Of a DNA stretch of 28,926 nucleotides, positions 8,425 through 19,445 are shown in pieces (the first letter of the stretch is position 1; the number at the start of each line of letters is the position of its first letter). The notes under the pieces are model-generated. The model was not told the DNA's origin. It saw nothing but the letters and a program-made list of their open reading frames with translations, and ran no database searches. Origin of the DNA: Sulfuricella sp. (lineage in GTDB: Bacteria > Pseudomonadota > Gammaproteobacteria > Burkholderiales > Sulfuricellaceae); assembly GCA_019911785.1 (NCBI GenBank), contig JAIOJM010000061.1:1-28926 (forward strand). The letters run 5' to 3'. Made by a program: the position numbers and the translations under genes.

Positions 8425-8937
8425 ATGGCTAAATTTGAGAAGAGTCAAGAAGAGCGCGGTGACGGCCTCCAGGAAAAAATGATTGGCGTCAATCGCGTGA
8501 CCAAAGTGGTCAAGGGCGGCCGGATCATGGCTTTCGCAGCGTTGACCGTGGTTGGTGATGGTAACGGTAGCGTCGGCATGGGCAAGGGCAAGTCGCGTGA
8601 AGTGCCGGTTGCCGTGACAAAAGCAATGGAAGATGCGCGCCGCAACATGGTCAAGGTCAACCTGAAAAAGGGGACTTTGCACCACGCCGTAATCGGACGC
8701 CATGGCGCGGCCAAGGTTTACATGCAACCGGCTTCCGAAGGTACCGGCATTATTGCCGGTGGCCCAATGCGTGCGATTTTCGAGGTGATGGGCGTGCATA
8801 ACGTTCTCGCCAAGTGCATCGGCTCGACCAACCCGTACAATATTGTGCGCGCCACCCTCAACGGCTTGAAGCAGATGAATACGCCGTCCGAGATTGCGGC
8901 CAAGCGCGGCAAGACTGTCGAAGAGATCATGGGGTAA
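8425..8937 (+). CDS. rpsE: 30S ribosomal protein S5
   Basis: Encodes S5 (170 aa; E. coli 167), which is part of the mRNA entry channel and affects decoding fidelity. The double-stranded-RNA-binding-like N-terminal domain includes [19 protein letters not shown], and the C-terminal domain includes ECI-like [11 protein letters not shown]. Three start candidates are in tandem: TTG 8419, ATG 8422 and ATG 8425. The G-rich ribosome-binding site ends at 8418, so 8425 has the best spacing (six bases) and gives the usual MAKF-type start. Confidence 0.97.
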   Translation: MAKFEKSQEERGDGLQEKMIGVNRVTKVVKGGRIMAFAALTVVGDGNGSVGMGKGKSREVPVAVTKAMEDARRNMVKVNLKKGTLHHAVIGRHGAAKVYMQPASEGTGIIAGGPMRAIFEVMGVHNVLAKCIGSTNPYNIVRATLNGLKQMNTPSEIAAKRGKTVEEIMG

Positions 8938-8940
8938 GTG

Positions 8941-9135
8941 ATGGTAAAGGCAAAAAAATCTACCACGGTGAAGGTTACTCAGATCAAGAGCGTGATCGGC
9001 ACCATTGAGTCTCACCGTGCCTGTGTGCGCGGTCTGGGATTGAAGCGCATTGGTCATACGGTTGAAGTTGAAGATACGCCATCGGTTCGTGGCATGATCA
9101 ACACCGTTTACTATCTGGTGAAGTGCGAGGGCTAA
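8941..9135 (+). CDS. rpmD: 50S ribosomal protein L30
   Basis: Encodes L30 (64 aa; E. coli 59). The segments [19 protein letters not shown] and [22 protein letters not shown], each part of the short ferredoxin-like fold, identify it. The ATG at 8941 is used; a GTG at 8938 immediately follows the rpsE stop and is a less likely start. The stop at 9133-9135 abuts the rplO ATG with no intervening base. Confidence 0.97.
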   Translation: MVKAKKSTTVKVTQIKSVIGTIESHRACVRGLGLKRIGHTVEVEDTPSVRGMINTVYYLVKCEG

Positions 9136-9576
9136 ATGCAACTGAATACTATCAAGCCTGCCGATGGCAGCAAAAAAGCAGCGAAGCGCGTGGGTCGCGG
9201 CATTGGCTCTGGCAGTGGAAAGACCTGCGGTCGCGGGCATAAGGGTCAGAAATCGCGTTCTGGTGGCTTCCACAAGGTGGGTTTTGAGGGCGGTCAAATG
9301 CCTTTGCAACGTCGCCTGCCCAAGCGCGGCTTCGTCTCCCTGGCCAAGGTCCGCGGCGAAACCGCCGAAGTTAGACTGTCGGAAATCAACAATCTGCCGG
9401 TAGACACGATTGATCTGTTGGTGCTGAAGCAAGCCAACGTTATTCCGGGCTCCGCGCTGAGCGTTAAGGTCTTCCTGTCCGGCGAAATTACCCGTGCTGT
9501 AACGCTGCAGGGTCTGCTCGTCACCAAGGGTGCACGTGCAGCGATTGAAGCCGCTGGCGGCAAGATCGCGGAATAA
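9136..9576 (+). CDS. rplO: 50S ribosomal protein L15
   Basis: Encodes L15 (146 aa; E. coli 144), a late-assembly protein with a long glycine-rich basic N-terminal extension threading into 23S rRNA. The pattern [20 protein letters not shown] (about residues 22-41) and [17 protein letters not shown] are diagnostic. It starts directly at the rpmD stop and is followed within 11 bases by secY, as in other proteobacteria. Confidence 0.98.
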   Translation: MQLNTIKPADGSKKAAKRVGRGIGSGSGKTCGRGHKGQKSRSGGFHKVGFEGGQMPLQRRLPKRGFVSLAKVRGETAEVRLSEINNLPVDTIDLLVLKQANVIPGSALSVKVFLSGEITRAVTLQGLLVTKGARAAIEAAGGKIAE

Positions 9577-9587
9577 GGGATACGATT

Positions 9588-10907
9588 TTGGCTCTTGGTA
9601 ATCCGCTTAATGCAGCAGGCAAGTTTGGTGATCTGAAGAAGCGCTTGCTTTTCGTGCTGGCGGCGCTGGTCGTTTATCGGATCGGTACTTTTATTCCCGT
9701 GCCCGGTATTGATCCGATGGCGCTGGAGTCGCTCTTCAAGACACAATCGGGCGGCATACTCGGCATGTTCAACATGTTCTCGGGTGGCGCGTTGTCGCGT
9801 TTCAGTGTGTTCGCACTGGGCATCATGCCGTACATTTCGGCCTCGATTATCATGCAGTTGATGACGGTCGTGTCGCCTCAGTTGGAGCAGCTGAAGAAGG
9901 AAGGCGAAAGCGGGCGCAAGAAAATTACCCAGTACACCCGCTATGGTACGGTGTTTCTGGCCCTGTTTCAGGGCTTGGGGATTTCCATCGCGCTGGAATC
10001 ACAGCCCGGTCTGGTGATTGATCCCGGCCTGCTGTTCCGTCTCACGGCGGTGGCAACACTGGTGTCCGGAACGATGTTCCTGATGTGGCTGGGTGAGCAG
10101 ATCACCGAGCGCGGCATCGGCAACGGGATTTCGCTGATTATTTTCGCGGGTATTGCGGCCGGTTTGCCGCATGCGATTGGCGGCACACTGGAGTTGACCC
10201 GGACTGGAGCCTTCTCCATACCGCTGGTGCTGCTGCTGTTTGTCGGCGCGATTGCAGTTACGGCCTTCGTGGTTTTCGTAGAACGCGGCCAGCGCAAGAT
10301 ATTGGTGAATTACGCCAAGCGCCAGGTGGGAAACAAGATTTATGGCGGCCAGAGCTCGCATTTGCCATTAAAGCTGAACATGTCGGGCGTGATCCCGCCG
10401 ATTTTTGCCTCCAGCATCATCCTGTTTCCCGCGACGATTGCAGGCTGGTTTGGCAGCAGCGAGGGGATGAGCTGGCTCAAGGATATCGGTTCTACCCTGT
10501 CGCCCGGCCAGCCGCTGTATGTAATGTTTTATGCGCTTGCGATTGTGTTCTTCTGCTTCTTCTATACGGCGTTGGTGTTCAACCCGAAGGAAACTGCGGA
10601 TAACCTGAAAAAAAGCGGCGCATTTGTGCCGGGTATCCGACCGGGCGATCAGACGGCACGTTATATCGACAAGATCATGTCACGGCTGACCCTGTCGGGC
10701 GCGGTGTACATCACGGCGGTATGTTTGCTGCCCGAGTTTTTGATTGTGAAGTGGAATGTACCGTTTTACTTCGGCGGCACCTCGCTGTTGATTATCGTGG
10801 TGGTGACGATGGATTTCATGGCTCAGGTTCAGTCCTATCTGATGTCGCACCAATACGAGAGTTTGCTGAAAAAGGCGAGCTTCAAGGGCGGGATGGTCGG
10901 CCGCTAA
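9588..10907 (+). CDS. secY: Protein translocase subunit SecY
   Basis: Encodes the channel subunit of the Sec translocon in the inner membrane (439 aa; E. coli 443), with ten predicted transmembrane helices. The N-terminal block [20 protein letters not shown], the plug-region residues [19 protein letters not shown] and the cytoplasmic-loop block [17 protein letters not shown] are hallmarks. The start is TTG (9588) seven bases after AAGGGA (9575-9580); no ATG fits the family N-terminus. A weak start in a membrane-protein gene inside an r-protein operon would lower its yield compared with its neighbours, a plausible but untested reading. Confidence 0.98.
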   Translation: MALGNPLNAAGKFGDLKKRLLFVLAALVVYRIGTFIPVPGIDPMALESLFKTQSGGILGMFNMFSGGALSRFSVFALGIMPYISASIIMQLMTVVSPQLEQLKKEGESGRKKITQYTRYGTVFLALFQGLGISIALESQPGLVIDPGLLFRLTAVATLVSGTMFLMWLGEQITERGIGNGISLIIFAGIAAGLPHAIGGTLELTRTGAFSIPLVLLLFVGAIAVTAFVVFVERGQRKILVNYAKRQVGNKIYGGQSSHLPLKLNMSGVIPPIFASSIILFPATIAGWFGSSEGMSWLKDIGSTLSPGQPLYVMFYALAIVFFCFFYTALVFNPKETADNLKKSGAFVPGIRPGDQTARYIDKIMSRLTLSGAVYITAVCLLPEFLIVKWNVPFYFGGTSLLIIVVVTMDFMAQVQSYLMSHQYESLLKKASFKGGMVGR

Positions 10908-10929
10908 GCATGTTGATAACAGGATAGAA

Positions 10930-11148
10930 ATGTCGAAGGAAGAAACGATTGAAATGCAGGGGGAGATTCTTGAAACCCTCCCCAATGCAACCTTCCGAGT
11001 GAAATTGGAAAATGGCCACGTGGTACTTGGCCATATCTCTGGAAAAATGCGTATGCACTATATTCGTATTTTGCCAGGTGATAAGGTGACTGTAGAACTT
11101 ACCCCTTATGATTTATCACGGGCACGGATCACTTTCCGCGCCAAGTAA
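10930..11148 (+). CDS. infA: Translation initiation factor IF-1
   Basis: Encodes IF-1 (72 aa, exactly the family length), a single OB-fold protein that occupies the A site during initiation. [39 protein letters not shown] and [20 protein letters not shown] show the family. It lies between secY and rpmJ; in E. coli infA is elsewhere, but this operon position is usual in betaproteobacteria and Gram-positives. Betaproteobacteria often carry a second infA copy outside this cluster, so the genome may have another. Confidence 0.97.
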   Translation: MSKEETIEMQGEILETLPNATFRVKLENGHVVLGHISGKMRMHYIRILPGDKVTVELTPYDLSRARITFRAK

Positions 11149-11171
11149 CAAAGCTTTATCAGGAGAAAACG

Positions 11172-11285
11172 ATGAGAGTCCGAGCCTCAATTAAACGGCT
11201 GTGCCGCCACTGCAAAATGGTTAAACGCCATGGCGTGCTGCGCGTCATTTGTTCAGATCCCCGCCATAAACAACGTCAAGGTTGA
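11172..11285 (+). CDS. rpmJ: 50S ribosomal protein L36 (zinc-ribbon form)
   Basis: A 37-codon gene encoding L36, the smallest large-subunit protein. The translation begins [18 protein letters not shown] and ends [10 protein letters not shown]. Zinc ligands C11, C14, C27 and H32 are all present, so it is the C-plus type. The ribosome-binding site AGGAG (11161-11165) lies six bases before the ATG. The stop codon and the bases after it form the -35 region of a candidate rpsM promoter. Length and position between infA and rpsM are canonical. Confidence 0.97.
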   Translation: MRVRASIKRLCRHCKMVKRHGVLRVICSDPRHKQRQG

Positions 11286-11310
11286 TTGTGTCGCGCGGAA
11301 CTGTTAAAAT
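11282..11310 (+). promoter_or_regulatory. Candidate alpha-operon promoter upstream of rpsM
   Basis: TTGATT (11282-11287) and TAAAAT (11305-11310) are 17 bases apart, a good sigma-70 match (four and five of six bases). The -35 overlaps the rpmJ stop codon. Transcription would start near 11317 and leave only about 36 nt before the rpsM ATG. That is too short for the pseudoknot to which S4 binds in the E. coli alpha leader, although that pseudoknot could still form from read-through RNA. Confidence 0.55.
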
Positions 11311-11352
11311 TTCCGACTTTTTCTAAATCAGTCATTTGCTGGGAGTAAGTGC

Positions 11353-11715
11353 ATGGCCCGCATCGCTGGGGTAAATATCCCGAACCATCAACACACCGTT
11401 ATCGCATTAACTGCGATTTACGGAATTGGCCGTACCCGCGCACAGAAGATTTGTGCGACGGCAGGCATCATTACCTCGACCAAGATCAAGGATCTTAGCG
11501 ACAGCGAGATGGAAAAGCTGCGCGACGAGGTGGGTAAGGTTACGGTTGAAGGTGACTTGCGCCGTGAGGTTTCCATGAACATCAAGCGATTGATGGATCT
11601 TGGTTGCTATCGTGGCGTGCGCCATCGTCGCGGTTTGCCGGTACGCGGTCAGCGCACTCGTACCAATGCTCGCACTCGCAAAGGTCCACGCAAAGCTGTT
11701 CGTGCAACCAAATAA
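11353..11715 (+). CDS. rpsM: 30S ribosomal protein S13
   Basis: Encodes S13 (120 aa; E. coli 118), a 30S head protein contacting L5 and the P-site t[23 protein letters not shown], the helix-hairpin-helix-type [12 protein letters not shown] and the basic tail [19 protein letters not shown] are typical. It is the first gene of the alpha-type unit and is preceded by a GGGAG ribosome-binding site. Confidence 0.98.
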   Translation: MARIAGVNIPNHQHTVIALTAIYGIGRTRAQKICATAGIITSTKIKDLSDSEMEKLRDEVGKVTVEGDLRREVSMNIKRLMDLGCYRGVRHRRGLPVRGQRTRTNARTRKGPRKAVRATK

Positions 11716-11740
11716 TTGGTTGCCACACGAGGAATAAATC

Positions 11741-12130
11741 ATGGCTAAGACAAACGTCCGGGTACGCAAAAAAGTTAAAAAGAATGTGGCAGAGGGAATT
11801 GCCCACGTTCACGCGTCCTTCAATAACACCATCATCACCATTACCGATCGTCAGGGCAATGCCTTGAGCTGGGCAACATCGGGTGGTGCCGGTTTCCGCG
11901 GTTCGCGCAAGAGCACGCCGTTTGCTGCGCAGGTTGCGGCTGAGGCTGCAGGTAAAGCCGCTCAGGAATACGGGGTGAAGAACCTTGAAGTCAGAATCAA
12001 AGGACCCGGACCAGGGCGCGAATCAGCTGTACGCGCACTGAATGCGGTCGGCTTCAAGATTACCTCCATTGCCGACGTAACCCCCGTTCCCCATAACGGT
12101 TGCCGTCCGTCCAAGAAGCGGCGCATCTAA
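11741..12130 (+). CDS. rpsK: 30S ribosomal protein S11
   Basis: Encodes S11 (129 aa, the family length), part of the 30S platform at the mRNA exit. Diagnostic segments are [38 protein letters not shown] and the C-terminal [22 protein letters not shown] ribosome-binding site precedes the start. The NG dipeptide in the tail is a known isoaspartate site in E. coli S11. Confidence 0.98.
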   Translation: MAKTNVRVRKKVKKNVAEGIAHVHASFNNTIITITDRQGNALSWATSGGAGFRGSRKSTPFAAQVAAEAAGKAAQEYGVKNLEVRIKGPGPGRESAVRALNAVGFKITSIADVTPVPHNGCRPSKKRRI

Positions 12131-12181
12131 CCCGCAGCGCCATTATAAATAGCGCCGTTAATATTTAGCAGGAGAGAAACC

Positions 12182-12808
12182 TTGGCTGTCAATCTTGATC
12201 CCAAATGCCGCCAGTGCCGCCGCGAAGGCGAAAAGCTGTTTCTGAAAGGCGAGAAGTGCTTTACCGATAAGTGTGGCATTGAACGCCGCAGCTACGCGCC
12301 AGGCCAGCACGGCCAGAAACAGGTGCGCTTGTCGGACTACGGCGTGCAATTGCGCGAGAAGCAGAAAGTGCGCCGTATTTATGGCGTGCTCGAGCGTCAG
12401 TTCCGCGGCTACTACGCGATCGCTGACCGCAGCAAGGGTGTGACCGGCGAGAGCCTGCTGCAGATCCTGGAATGCCGTCTGGACAACGTAGTTCATCGCA
12501 TGGGCTTCGGCGTGTCCCGCCGCGAGTCACGCCAGATCGTGCGTCACAACGGCATTCTGGTCAACGGCCGTCGCGTGAATATCCCGTCTTATCAGGTCAA
12601 GGCTGGCGACGTTGTTGAAGTTGCCGAAAAGTCGAAGGCTCAGCTGCGGATCAAGGCTGCGGTCGAAGCCGCCGAGCAGCGCGGTTTCCCGGAATGGATC
12701 GAAGTGGATGTGAAGGCGCTGAAGGGCGTGTATAAAGCCAAGCCGCAGCGTGCCGAGTTGCCCTCAACCATCAACGAGCATCTCGTGGTTGAGTTGTACT
12801 CGAAGTAA
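12182..12808 (+). CDS. rpsD: 30S ribosomal protein S4 (zinc-binding form)
   Basis: Encodes S4 (208 aa; E. coli 206), an assembly initiator of the 30S body and, in E. coli, translational repressor of the alpha operon. An S4-type RNA-binding domain is visible around [20 protein letters not shown] (about residues 116-136). The N-terminus has four cysteines, C9-X2-C12-X13-C26-X4-C31, the zinc motif of C-plus S4 proteins such as that of Thermus; E. coli S4 lacks it. The start is TTG (12182), six to seven bases after GGAGAG; no better ATG is available. Confidence 0.97.
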   Translation: MAVNLDPKCRQCRREGEKLFLKGEKCFTDKCGIERRSYAPGQHGQKQVRLSDYGVQLREKQKVRRIYGVLERQFRGYYAIADRSKGVTGESLLQILECRLDNVVHRMGFGVSRRESRQIVRHNGILVNGRRVNIPSYQVKAGDVVEVAEKSKAQLRIKAAVEAAEQRGFPEWIEVDVKALKGVYKAKPQRAELPSTINEHLVVELYSK

Positions 12809-12840
12809 TCACTGAACCACTTTTAAATAGAGGATCCAGC

Positions 12841-13827
12841 ATGCAAAGCAGTGCTACCGAACTTCTGAAGCCACGTGTTGTAGATGTTGAGGCTGTATCT
12901 CCCGTTCGCGCCCGTATTTCCATGGAGCCGTTCGAGCGTGGTTACGGCCATACGCTGGGCAATGCCCTGCGCCGCATCTTGCTGTCATCGATGCCAGGCT
13001 ATGCCATCACCCAGGTCAAGATCGAAGGCGTGGTGCATGAGTATTCGACCATCGAAGGCGTGCAGGAAGACGTGGTCGATATCCTGCTCAACCTTAAAGG
13101 CATCGCTCTGAAGTTGCACAATCGTTCCGAAGCTACCCTGATCCTGTCGAAAAAGGGCGAAGGCGTGGTTACTGCGGCTGATATCGAAACCGGTCACGAT
13201 GCAGAGATCGTCAACCCTGATCATGTGATTGCTCACATTACCAAGGGTGGCAAGCTCGACATGGAAATCAAAATCGAGCAGGGCCGTGGCTATCAGCCCG
13301 TCACTGCACGCCGTGTCGCCGAAGATGAGCGCAGCATCGGCACGATCCTGCTGGATGCTTCATTCAGCCCGGTTCGCCGCGTGAGCTATGCAGTTGAAAG
13401 CGCCCGCGTCGAGCAGCGTACCGATCTGGACAAACTGGTTGTCGACATCGAAACCAACGGTGTGGTCGATCCTGAAGAAGCGATTCGTTATGCAGCGCGG
13501 ATTCTGGTAGATCAGCTGTCCGTGTTTGCCGAACTTAAAGGCACGCCGGCCGAGATCGAGGCGCCCCGCGCACCGCAGGTTGACCCGATTCTGCTACGGC
13601 CAGTTGATGATCTGGAACTCACCGTGCGTTCTGCCAATTGCCTGAAGGCGGAAAACATATATTACATTGGTGATCTGATCCAGCGCACCGAAAACGAGTT
13701 GCTGAAGACCCCTAATCTGGGACGCAAGTCGCTGAACGAAATCAAGGATGTGCTCGCTTCCAAGGGCCTGACGCTAGGCATGAAGCTGGAAAACTGGCCG
13801 CCTGTCGGTCTGGGTGAGCGTGCATAA
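12841..13827 (+). CDS. rpoA: DNA-directed RNA polymerase subunit alpha
   Basis: Encodes the alpha subunit (328 aa; E. coli 329), whose dimer nucleates RNA polymerase assembly. The N-terminal domain contains the block [20 protein letters not shown] (about residues 32-51). The C-terminal domain (about residues 250-320), which contacts UP elements and activators, has the conserved [20 protein letters not shown] block with the DNA-contacting arginine and asparagine. A linker joins the two. The arrangement rpsD-rpoA-rplQ is the standard end of the alpha operon. Confidence 0.99.
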   Translation: MQSSATELLKPRVVDVEAVSPVRARISMEPFERGYGHTLGNALRRILLSSMPGYAITQVKIEGVVHEYSTIEGVQEDVVDILLNLKGIALKLHNRSEATLILSKKGEGVVTAADIETGHDAEIVNPDHVIAHITKGGKLDMEIKIEQGRGYQPVTARRVAEDERSIGTILLDASFSPVRRVSYAVESARVEQRTDLDKLVVDIETNGVVDPEEAIRYAARILVDQLSVFAELKGTPAEIEAPRAPQVDPILLRPVDDLELTVRSANCLKAENIYYIGDLIQRTENELLKTPNLGRKSLNEIKDVLASKGLTLGMKLENWPPVGLGERA

Positions 13828-13868
13828 GTTAGCTCGTGGAATACGAAAGCAAGGGAAAAGGATAGATC

Positions 13869-14249
13869 ATGCGTCACCGTTTAGGACTTAGAAAACTCAA
13901 TCGCACCAGCAGTCACCGTCTGGCGATGTTGCGCAACATGACCAACTCGCTGTTGCGTCACGAAGCCATCACCACCACGCTGCCCAAGGCGAAGGAACTG
14001 CGCCGCGTCGCCGAGCCGATGATCACGCTGGGCAAGAAGCCATCGCTGGCCAACCGCCGCATGGCGTTTGACCGTCTGCGCGATCGCGAAATGGTCGTCA
14101 AGCTGTTCGATACGCTCGGCCCGCGCTACCAGAACCGCAACGGCGGCTACCTGCGCATCCTCAAGTGCGGCTTCCGTCAGGGCGACAATGCCCCGATGGC
14201 GATCGTCGAACTGATGGATCGTCCTGCTGCTGAGGCTGAAAGCGCATAA
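13869..14249 (+). CDS. rplQ: 50S ribosomal protein L17
   Basis: Encodes L17 (126 aa; E. coli 127), located near the tunnel exit. [20 protein letters not shown] and the block [20 protein letters not shown] are diagnostic. It is the last gene of the r-protein cluster; a strong bidirectional terminator begins 19 bases after its stop. An AAGGATAG ribosome-binding site precedes the ATG. Confidence 0.98.
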   Translation: MRHRLGLRKLNRTSSHRLAMLRNMTNSLLRHEAITTTLPKAKELRRVAEPMITLGKKPSLANRRMAFDRLRDREMVVKLFDTLGPRYQNRNGGYLRILKCGFRQGDNAPMAIVELMDRPAAEAESA

Positions 14250-14267
14250 CCGCTTTTTTCGCAACAC

Positions 14268-14300
14268 AAAAAAGCCAGGTTTTTACCTGGCTTTTTTTAT
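14268..14300. terminator. Bidirectional intrinsic terminator between rplQ and uvrA
   Basis: A 13-base perfect stem (14268-14280 with 14285-14297) has a TTTT loop, an A-tract on one side and a T-tract on the other. It sits between two convergent genes, rplQ ending at 14249 on the + strand and uvrA ending at 14321 on the - strand, and would serve both. Confidence 0.9.
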
Positions 14301-14320
14301 TTCCTCTCTTGCATATCTCG

Positions 14321-17137
<2,817 letters not shown>

Positions 17138-17167
17138 GAGTTTGTGCAGAGCAAAAGGCAACCTGCT

Positions 17168-17197
17168 ACTATACGCAATTTTGCTGTTCGACCTCAA
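17168..17197 (-). promoter_or_regulatory. Candidate uvrA promoter
   Basis: On the - strand TTGAGG (17197-17192) and TATAGT (17173-17168) are 18 bases apart, a reasonable sigma-70 match. It would start uvrA transcription near 17161, giving a leader of about 25 nt. The promoter lies in the 66-base divergent interval shared with yajR, which itself shows no clear promoter hexamers. Confidence 0.45.
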
Positions 17198-17203
17198 CTT
17201 TAT

Positions 17204-18583
17204 ATGCACATTTCCGACCAGATGACCCCTACTGAACTCCGCGCCAGCGTGGGGCTGGCCGGGATATTCGGCCTGCGGATGCTGGGCATGTTCCTGATCC
17301 TGCCGGTGTTCGCCATTTATGCCCATGGGCTGCCCGGCGGCGACAGCCAGATACTGATCGGCCTGGCGCTTGGCGCCTACGGCCTGACCCAGGCCATGCT
17401 GCAGCTACCTTTCGGCATGGCATCCGACCGCTGGGGGCGCAAGCGGGTGATCTATTTCGGCCTGCTGCTGTTCGTTATCGGCAGCTTTGTCGCCGCTTCC
17501 GCCAGCGACATCACCATGGTGATCGTGGGGCGTGCCATCCAGGGCGCGGGCGCGATTTCCGCCGCCGTCACCGCGCTGCTCGCCGACCTGACGCGGGAAG
17601 AGCACCGCACCAAGGCCATGGCGATGATCGGATCCACGATCGGTCTGGCGTTTGCCGCGTCGATGGCGCTGGGCCCGTTGCTGTACCAGGCGATAGGCGT
17701 ACCAGGAATATTCGAACTCACCGGCGTGCTGGCGCTGGCGGCGATGGGCGTGATCTACGCAGTCATCCCCGACCCCAGGGCCAGTCATTTCCATTCCGAT
17801 GCCGAGGTCGTGCCGGCGCGCCTGCACGACGTGCTGCGCGACGGCCAGTTGCTGCGCCTGAATTTCGGCATCTTTGCCCTGCACGCCGGGCAAATGGCGA
17901 TGTTCGTGGTGATTCCGTTTGCCCTCAGGGAAGCCGGCGGCATGCCGGAAGCCCAGCACTGGAAAATCTACCTGCCGGTGATGCTGGGCGCATTCGCCTT
18001 CATGGTGCCGGCGATCATCTACGGCGAGAAGAGAGCCAAACTCAAGCCGGTTTTTGTTTCCGCCGTGGCCCTGCTGCTGCTGTCGCAACTGCTGATGACG
18101 GCGTTGATCCAGAGCTTCTGGGGCATCGTCATGATGCTGCTGCTGTTCTTCATCGCCTTCAACATACTCGAAGCGAGCCTGCCCTCGCTGATTTCCAAGC
18201 TTGCCCCGGCACGCTCCAAGGGAACGGCCATGGGCGTGTATAATACGTCCCAGTCGCTCGGCTTGTTTGCCGGTGGCGCGACGGGCGGATTGCTTTCCCA
18301 TTATGCCGGCCAGTGGTCGGTGTTCGCGTTCGGCGGCGCAATCAGCGCATTATGGCTGGTGTTGGCCGCCAGCATGAAAACGCCGCCCGCAGTGCGCACC
18401 CGGATGTTCCATATCGAGCCGATGTCCGCCGAAGCGGCGCGCGAACTGTCGCGCCGGCTGACCGGTCTGGACGGGGTGACGGAAGCGATAGTCGATCCAG
18501 AGGAAGGCGCAGCCTACCTCAAGGTGGAAATGGCGGGTTGGGATGAAGAGGGCGTTGCTAAACTAATCGAGGGAGGAGCGTGA
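17204..18583 (+). CDS. yajR: YajR-type major facilitator transporter with C-terminal YAM domain
   Basis: Encodes a 459-residue inner-membrane transporter (E. coli YajR has about 454). Twelve hydrophobic helices are apparent, with MFS motif A as [11 protein letters not shown] in the loop after helix 2. The N-terminus [15 protein letters not shown] parallels that of E. coli YajR, which supports the start at 17204; the ATG at 17222 is the alternative and neither has a clear ribosome-binding site. After helix 12 a soluble tail of about 60 residues ([19 protein letters not shown] onward) has the beta-alpha-beta pattern of the ferredoxin-like YAM domain, the distinguishing feature of this family. 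The substrate is unknown. The stop lies one base before ssb. Confidence 0.88.
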   Translation: MHISDQMTPTELRASVGLAGIFGLRMLGMFLILPVFAIYAHGLPGGDSQILIGLALGAYGLTQAMLQLPFGMASDRWGRKRVIYFGLLLFVIGSFVAASASDITMVIVGRAIQGAGAISAAVTALLADLTREEHRTKAMAMIGSTIGLAFAASMALGPLLYQAIGVPGIFELTGVLALAAMGVIYAVIPDPRASHFHSDAEVVPARLHDVLRDGQLLRLNFGIFALHAGQMAMFVVIPFALREAGGMPEAQHWKIYLPVMLGAFAFMVPAIIYGEKRAKLKPVFVSAVALLLLSQLLMTALIQSFWGIVMMLLLFFIAFNILEASLPSLISKLAPARSKGTAMGVYNTSQSLGLFAGGATGGLLSHYAGQWSVFAFGGAISALWLVLAASMKTPPAVRTRMFHIEPMSAEAARELSRRLTGLDGVTEAIVDPEEGAAYLKVEMAGWDEEGVAKLIEGGA

Positions 18584-18584
18584 A

Positions 18585-19037
18585 ATGGCATCAGTGAACA
18601 AGGCAATTATTATCGGCAACCTGGGGAAAGACCCTGAAATGCGCTACATGCCATCCGGGGATGCAATCTGTAACTTCAGCCTGGCAACCACCGACTCCTG
18701 GAAAGACAAGAACGGCGAAAAGCAGGAAAAAACCGAATGGCACCGGATCGCGATGTTCGGCAAGCTGGCGGAAATCGCCGGGGAATACCTGAAGAAAGGC
18801 AGCCAGGTTTATGTCGAAGGCCGCATTCAGACCCGCAAGTGGACGAACAAGGAAGGGCAGGACCAGTACACCACCGAGATCGTCGCCGACAAGATGCAAA
18901 TGCTCGGTAGCCGCAGCGGTGGCGGCGGCAACAGCTTCGAAGTGGTGGAAAAGCCTGCTGCCAGCGCTGGCAGCGCGAAATCGGCAGCAAAAACCGGTGG
19001 CGACTTCGATAATTTCGAGGACGACATTCCGTTCTAG
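18585..19037 (+). CDS. ssb: Single-stranded DNA-binding protein
   Basis: Encodes SSB (150 aa), which coats single-stranded DNA as a tetramer during replication, repair and recombination. The OB-fold domain (residues 1-108) includes [37 protein letters not shown] and [16 protein letters not shown] glycine/alanine/serine-rich linker follows and the protein ends in the acidic tip DDIPF, which recruits partner proteins. The ribosome-binding site GGAGGAG (18571-18577) is strong, while yajR ends one base before the ATG, so the genes may be coupled. Proximity to uvrA is common in proteobacteria. Confidence 0.98.
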   Translation: MASVNKAIIIGNLGKDPEMRYMPSGDAICNFSLATTDSWKDKNGEKQEKTEWHRIAMFGKLAEIAGEYLKKGSQVYVEGRIQTRKWTNKEGQDQYTTEIVADKMQMLGSRSGGGGNSFEVVEKPAASAGSAKSAAKTGGDFDNFEDDIPF

Positions 19038-19062
19038 AGACGCCTGGCTTGTTGTTGTAAAC

Positions 19063-19095
19063 AAACCCCATGTATTTAAGTTATACATGGGGTTT
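19063..19095 (+). terminator. Intrinsic terminator after ssb
   Basis: A 13-base perfect stem (19063-19075 with 19083-19095) encloses a seven-base loop; its 3' arm ends in TTT and T residues continue after it. It ends the yajR-ssb transcript and separates core genes from the signalling locus. Confidence 0.88.
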
Positions 19096-19307
19096 TTCTT
19101 TGCGCCCGGCAAGGCGCACTTAGTTGATCCGACAGGCATAAGCCTGAAGGTGAGTGCGCAACCCCGGGGAGATCCGGATGCGTGCCTTGCGATTAGGACG
19201 TTCGACTTCGCCGCAACGGCGGACTGATCGAGGCCAAGGGCGCGGAATTCGAGGCCGAGCACGCCTGTAACGACTGCACGCGCCTGCGGGCCGGCTATAC
19301 TTGACAG
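19096..19307. other. Degraded intergenic stretch without an identifiable gene
   Basis: This interval is GC-rich and looks partly coding, but all frames are broken. In the frame of the downstream YfiR relic, stops occur at 19194 and 19302; between them lies a 35-codon stretch containing EAKGAEFEAEHACNDCTRL, with a CxxC pair. I do not recognise it. It does not resemble the part of YfiR that should precede the relic, so it may be unrelated debris. A perfect -35-like TTGACA lies at 19301-19306, but no -10 follows at usable spacing. Confidence 0.5.
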
Positions 19308-19445
19308 ATGGTCAATTTCTATCTGGAACAGAATAAGGTGCGCTTCGAGATCAACAACGAGGCGGCGGGGCGCGCCGGCCTCAAGGTCAGTTCGCAACTG
19401 CTGAAGCTGGCGCGGATCGTTCAGGATAATGGAGGGGTAAAGTGA
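19308..19445 (+). pseudogene. C-terminal relic of a YfiR-type (DUF4154) periplasmic protein
   Basis: A 45-codon frame reads MVNFYLEQNKVRFEINNEAA and then GRAGLKVSSQLLKLARIV. This is the pattern I know from the C-terminus of YfiR/DUF4154 proteins (FEIN, then AGLKISSKLLRLA). Complete members have about 170-190 residues with a signal peptide; here everything before the MVNF segment is missing and an in-frame TGA precedes it. The TGA stop overlaps the GTG start of the downstream CHASE8 kinase, as expected for a formerly coupled yfiR-sensor pair. In Pseudomonas, YfiR inhibits the CHASE8-bearing YfiN. A relic this short should have no periplasmic function. Confidence 0.7.

Noticed and set aside
8341..9432. 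A 363-codon - strand frame across rpsE, rpmD and rplO
   Set aside because: It is antisense to three well-identified ribosomal protein genes and has no recognisable motif.
12131..12181. Repeated AGCGCC and an AT-rich TATAAAT in the rpsK-rpsD gap as a promoter or hairpin
   Set aside because: The two AGCGCC copies are direct, not inverted, and no matching -35 lies at suitable spacing.
17138..17203. LexA (SOS) box upstream of uvrA
   Set aside because: No CTG-N10-CAG type palindrome was found in the divergent interval, so SOS control cannot be claimed.
19301..19329. Perfect TTGACA as promoter for the signalling locus
   Set aside because: At 16-19 base spacing no -10-like hexamer is present (TGGAAC at 17). 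The locus promoter was not located.
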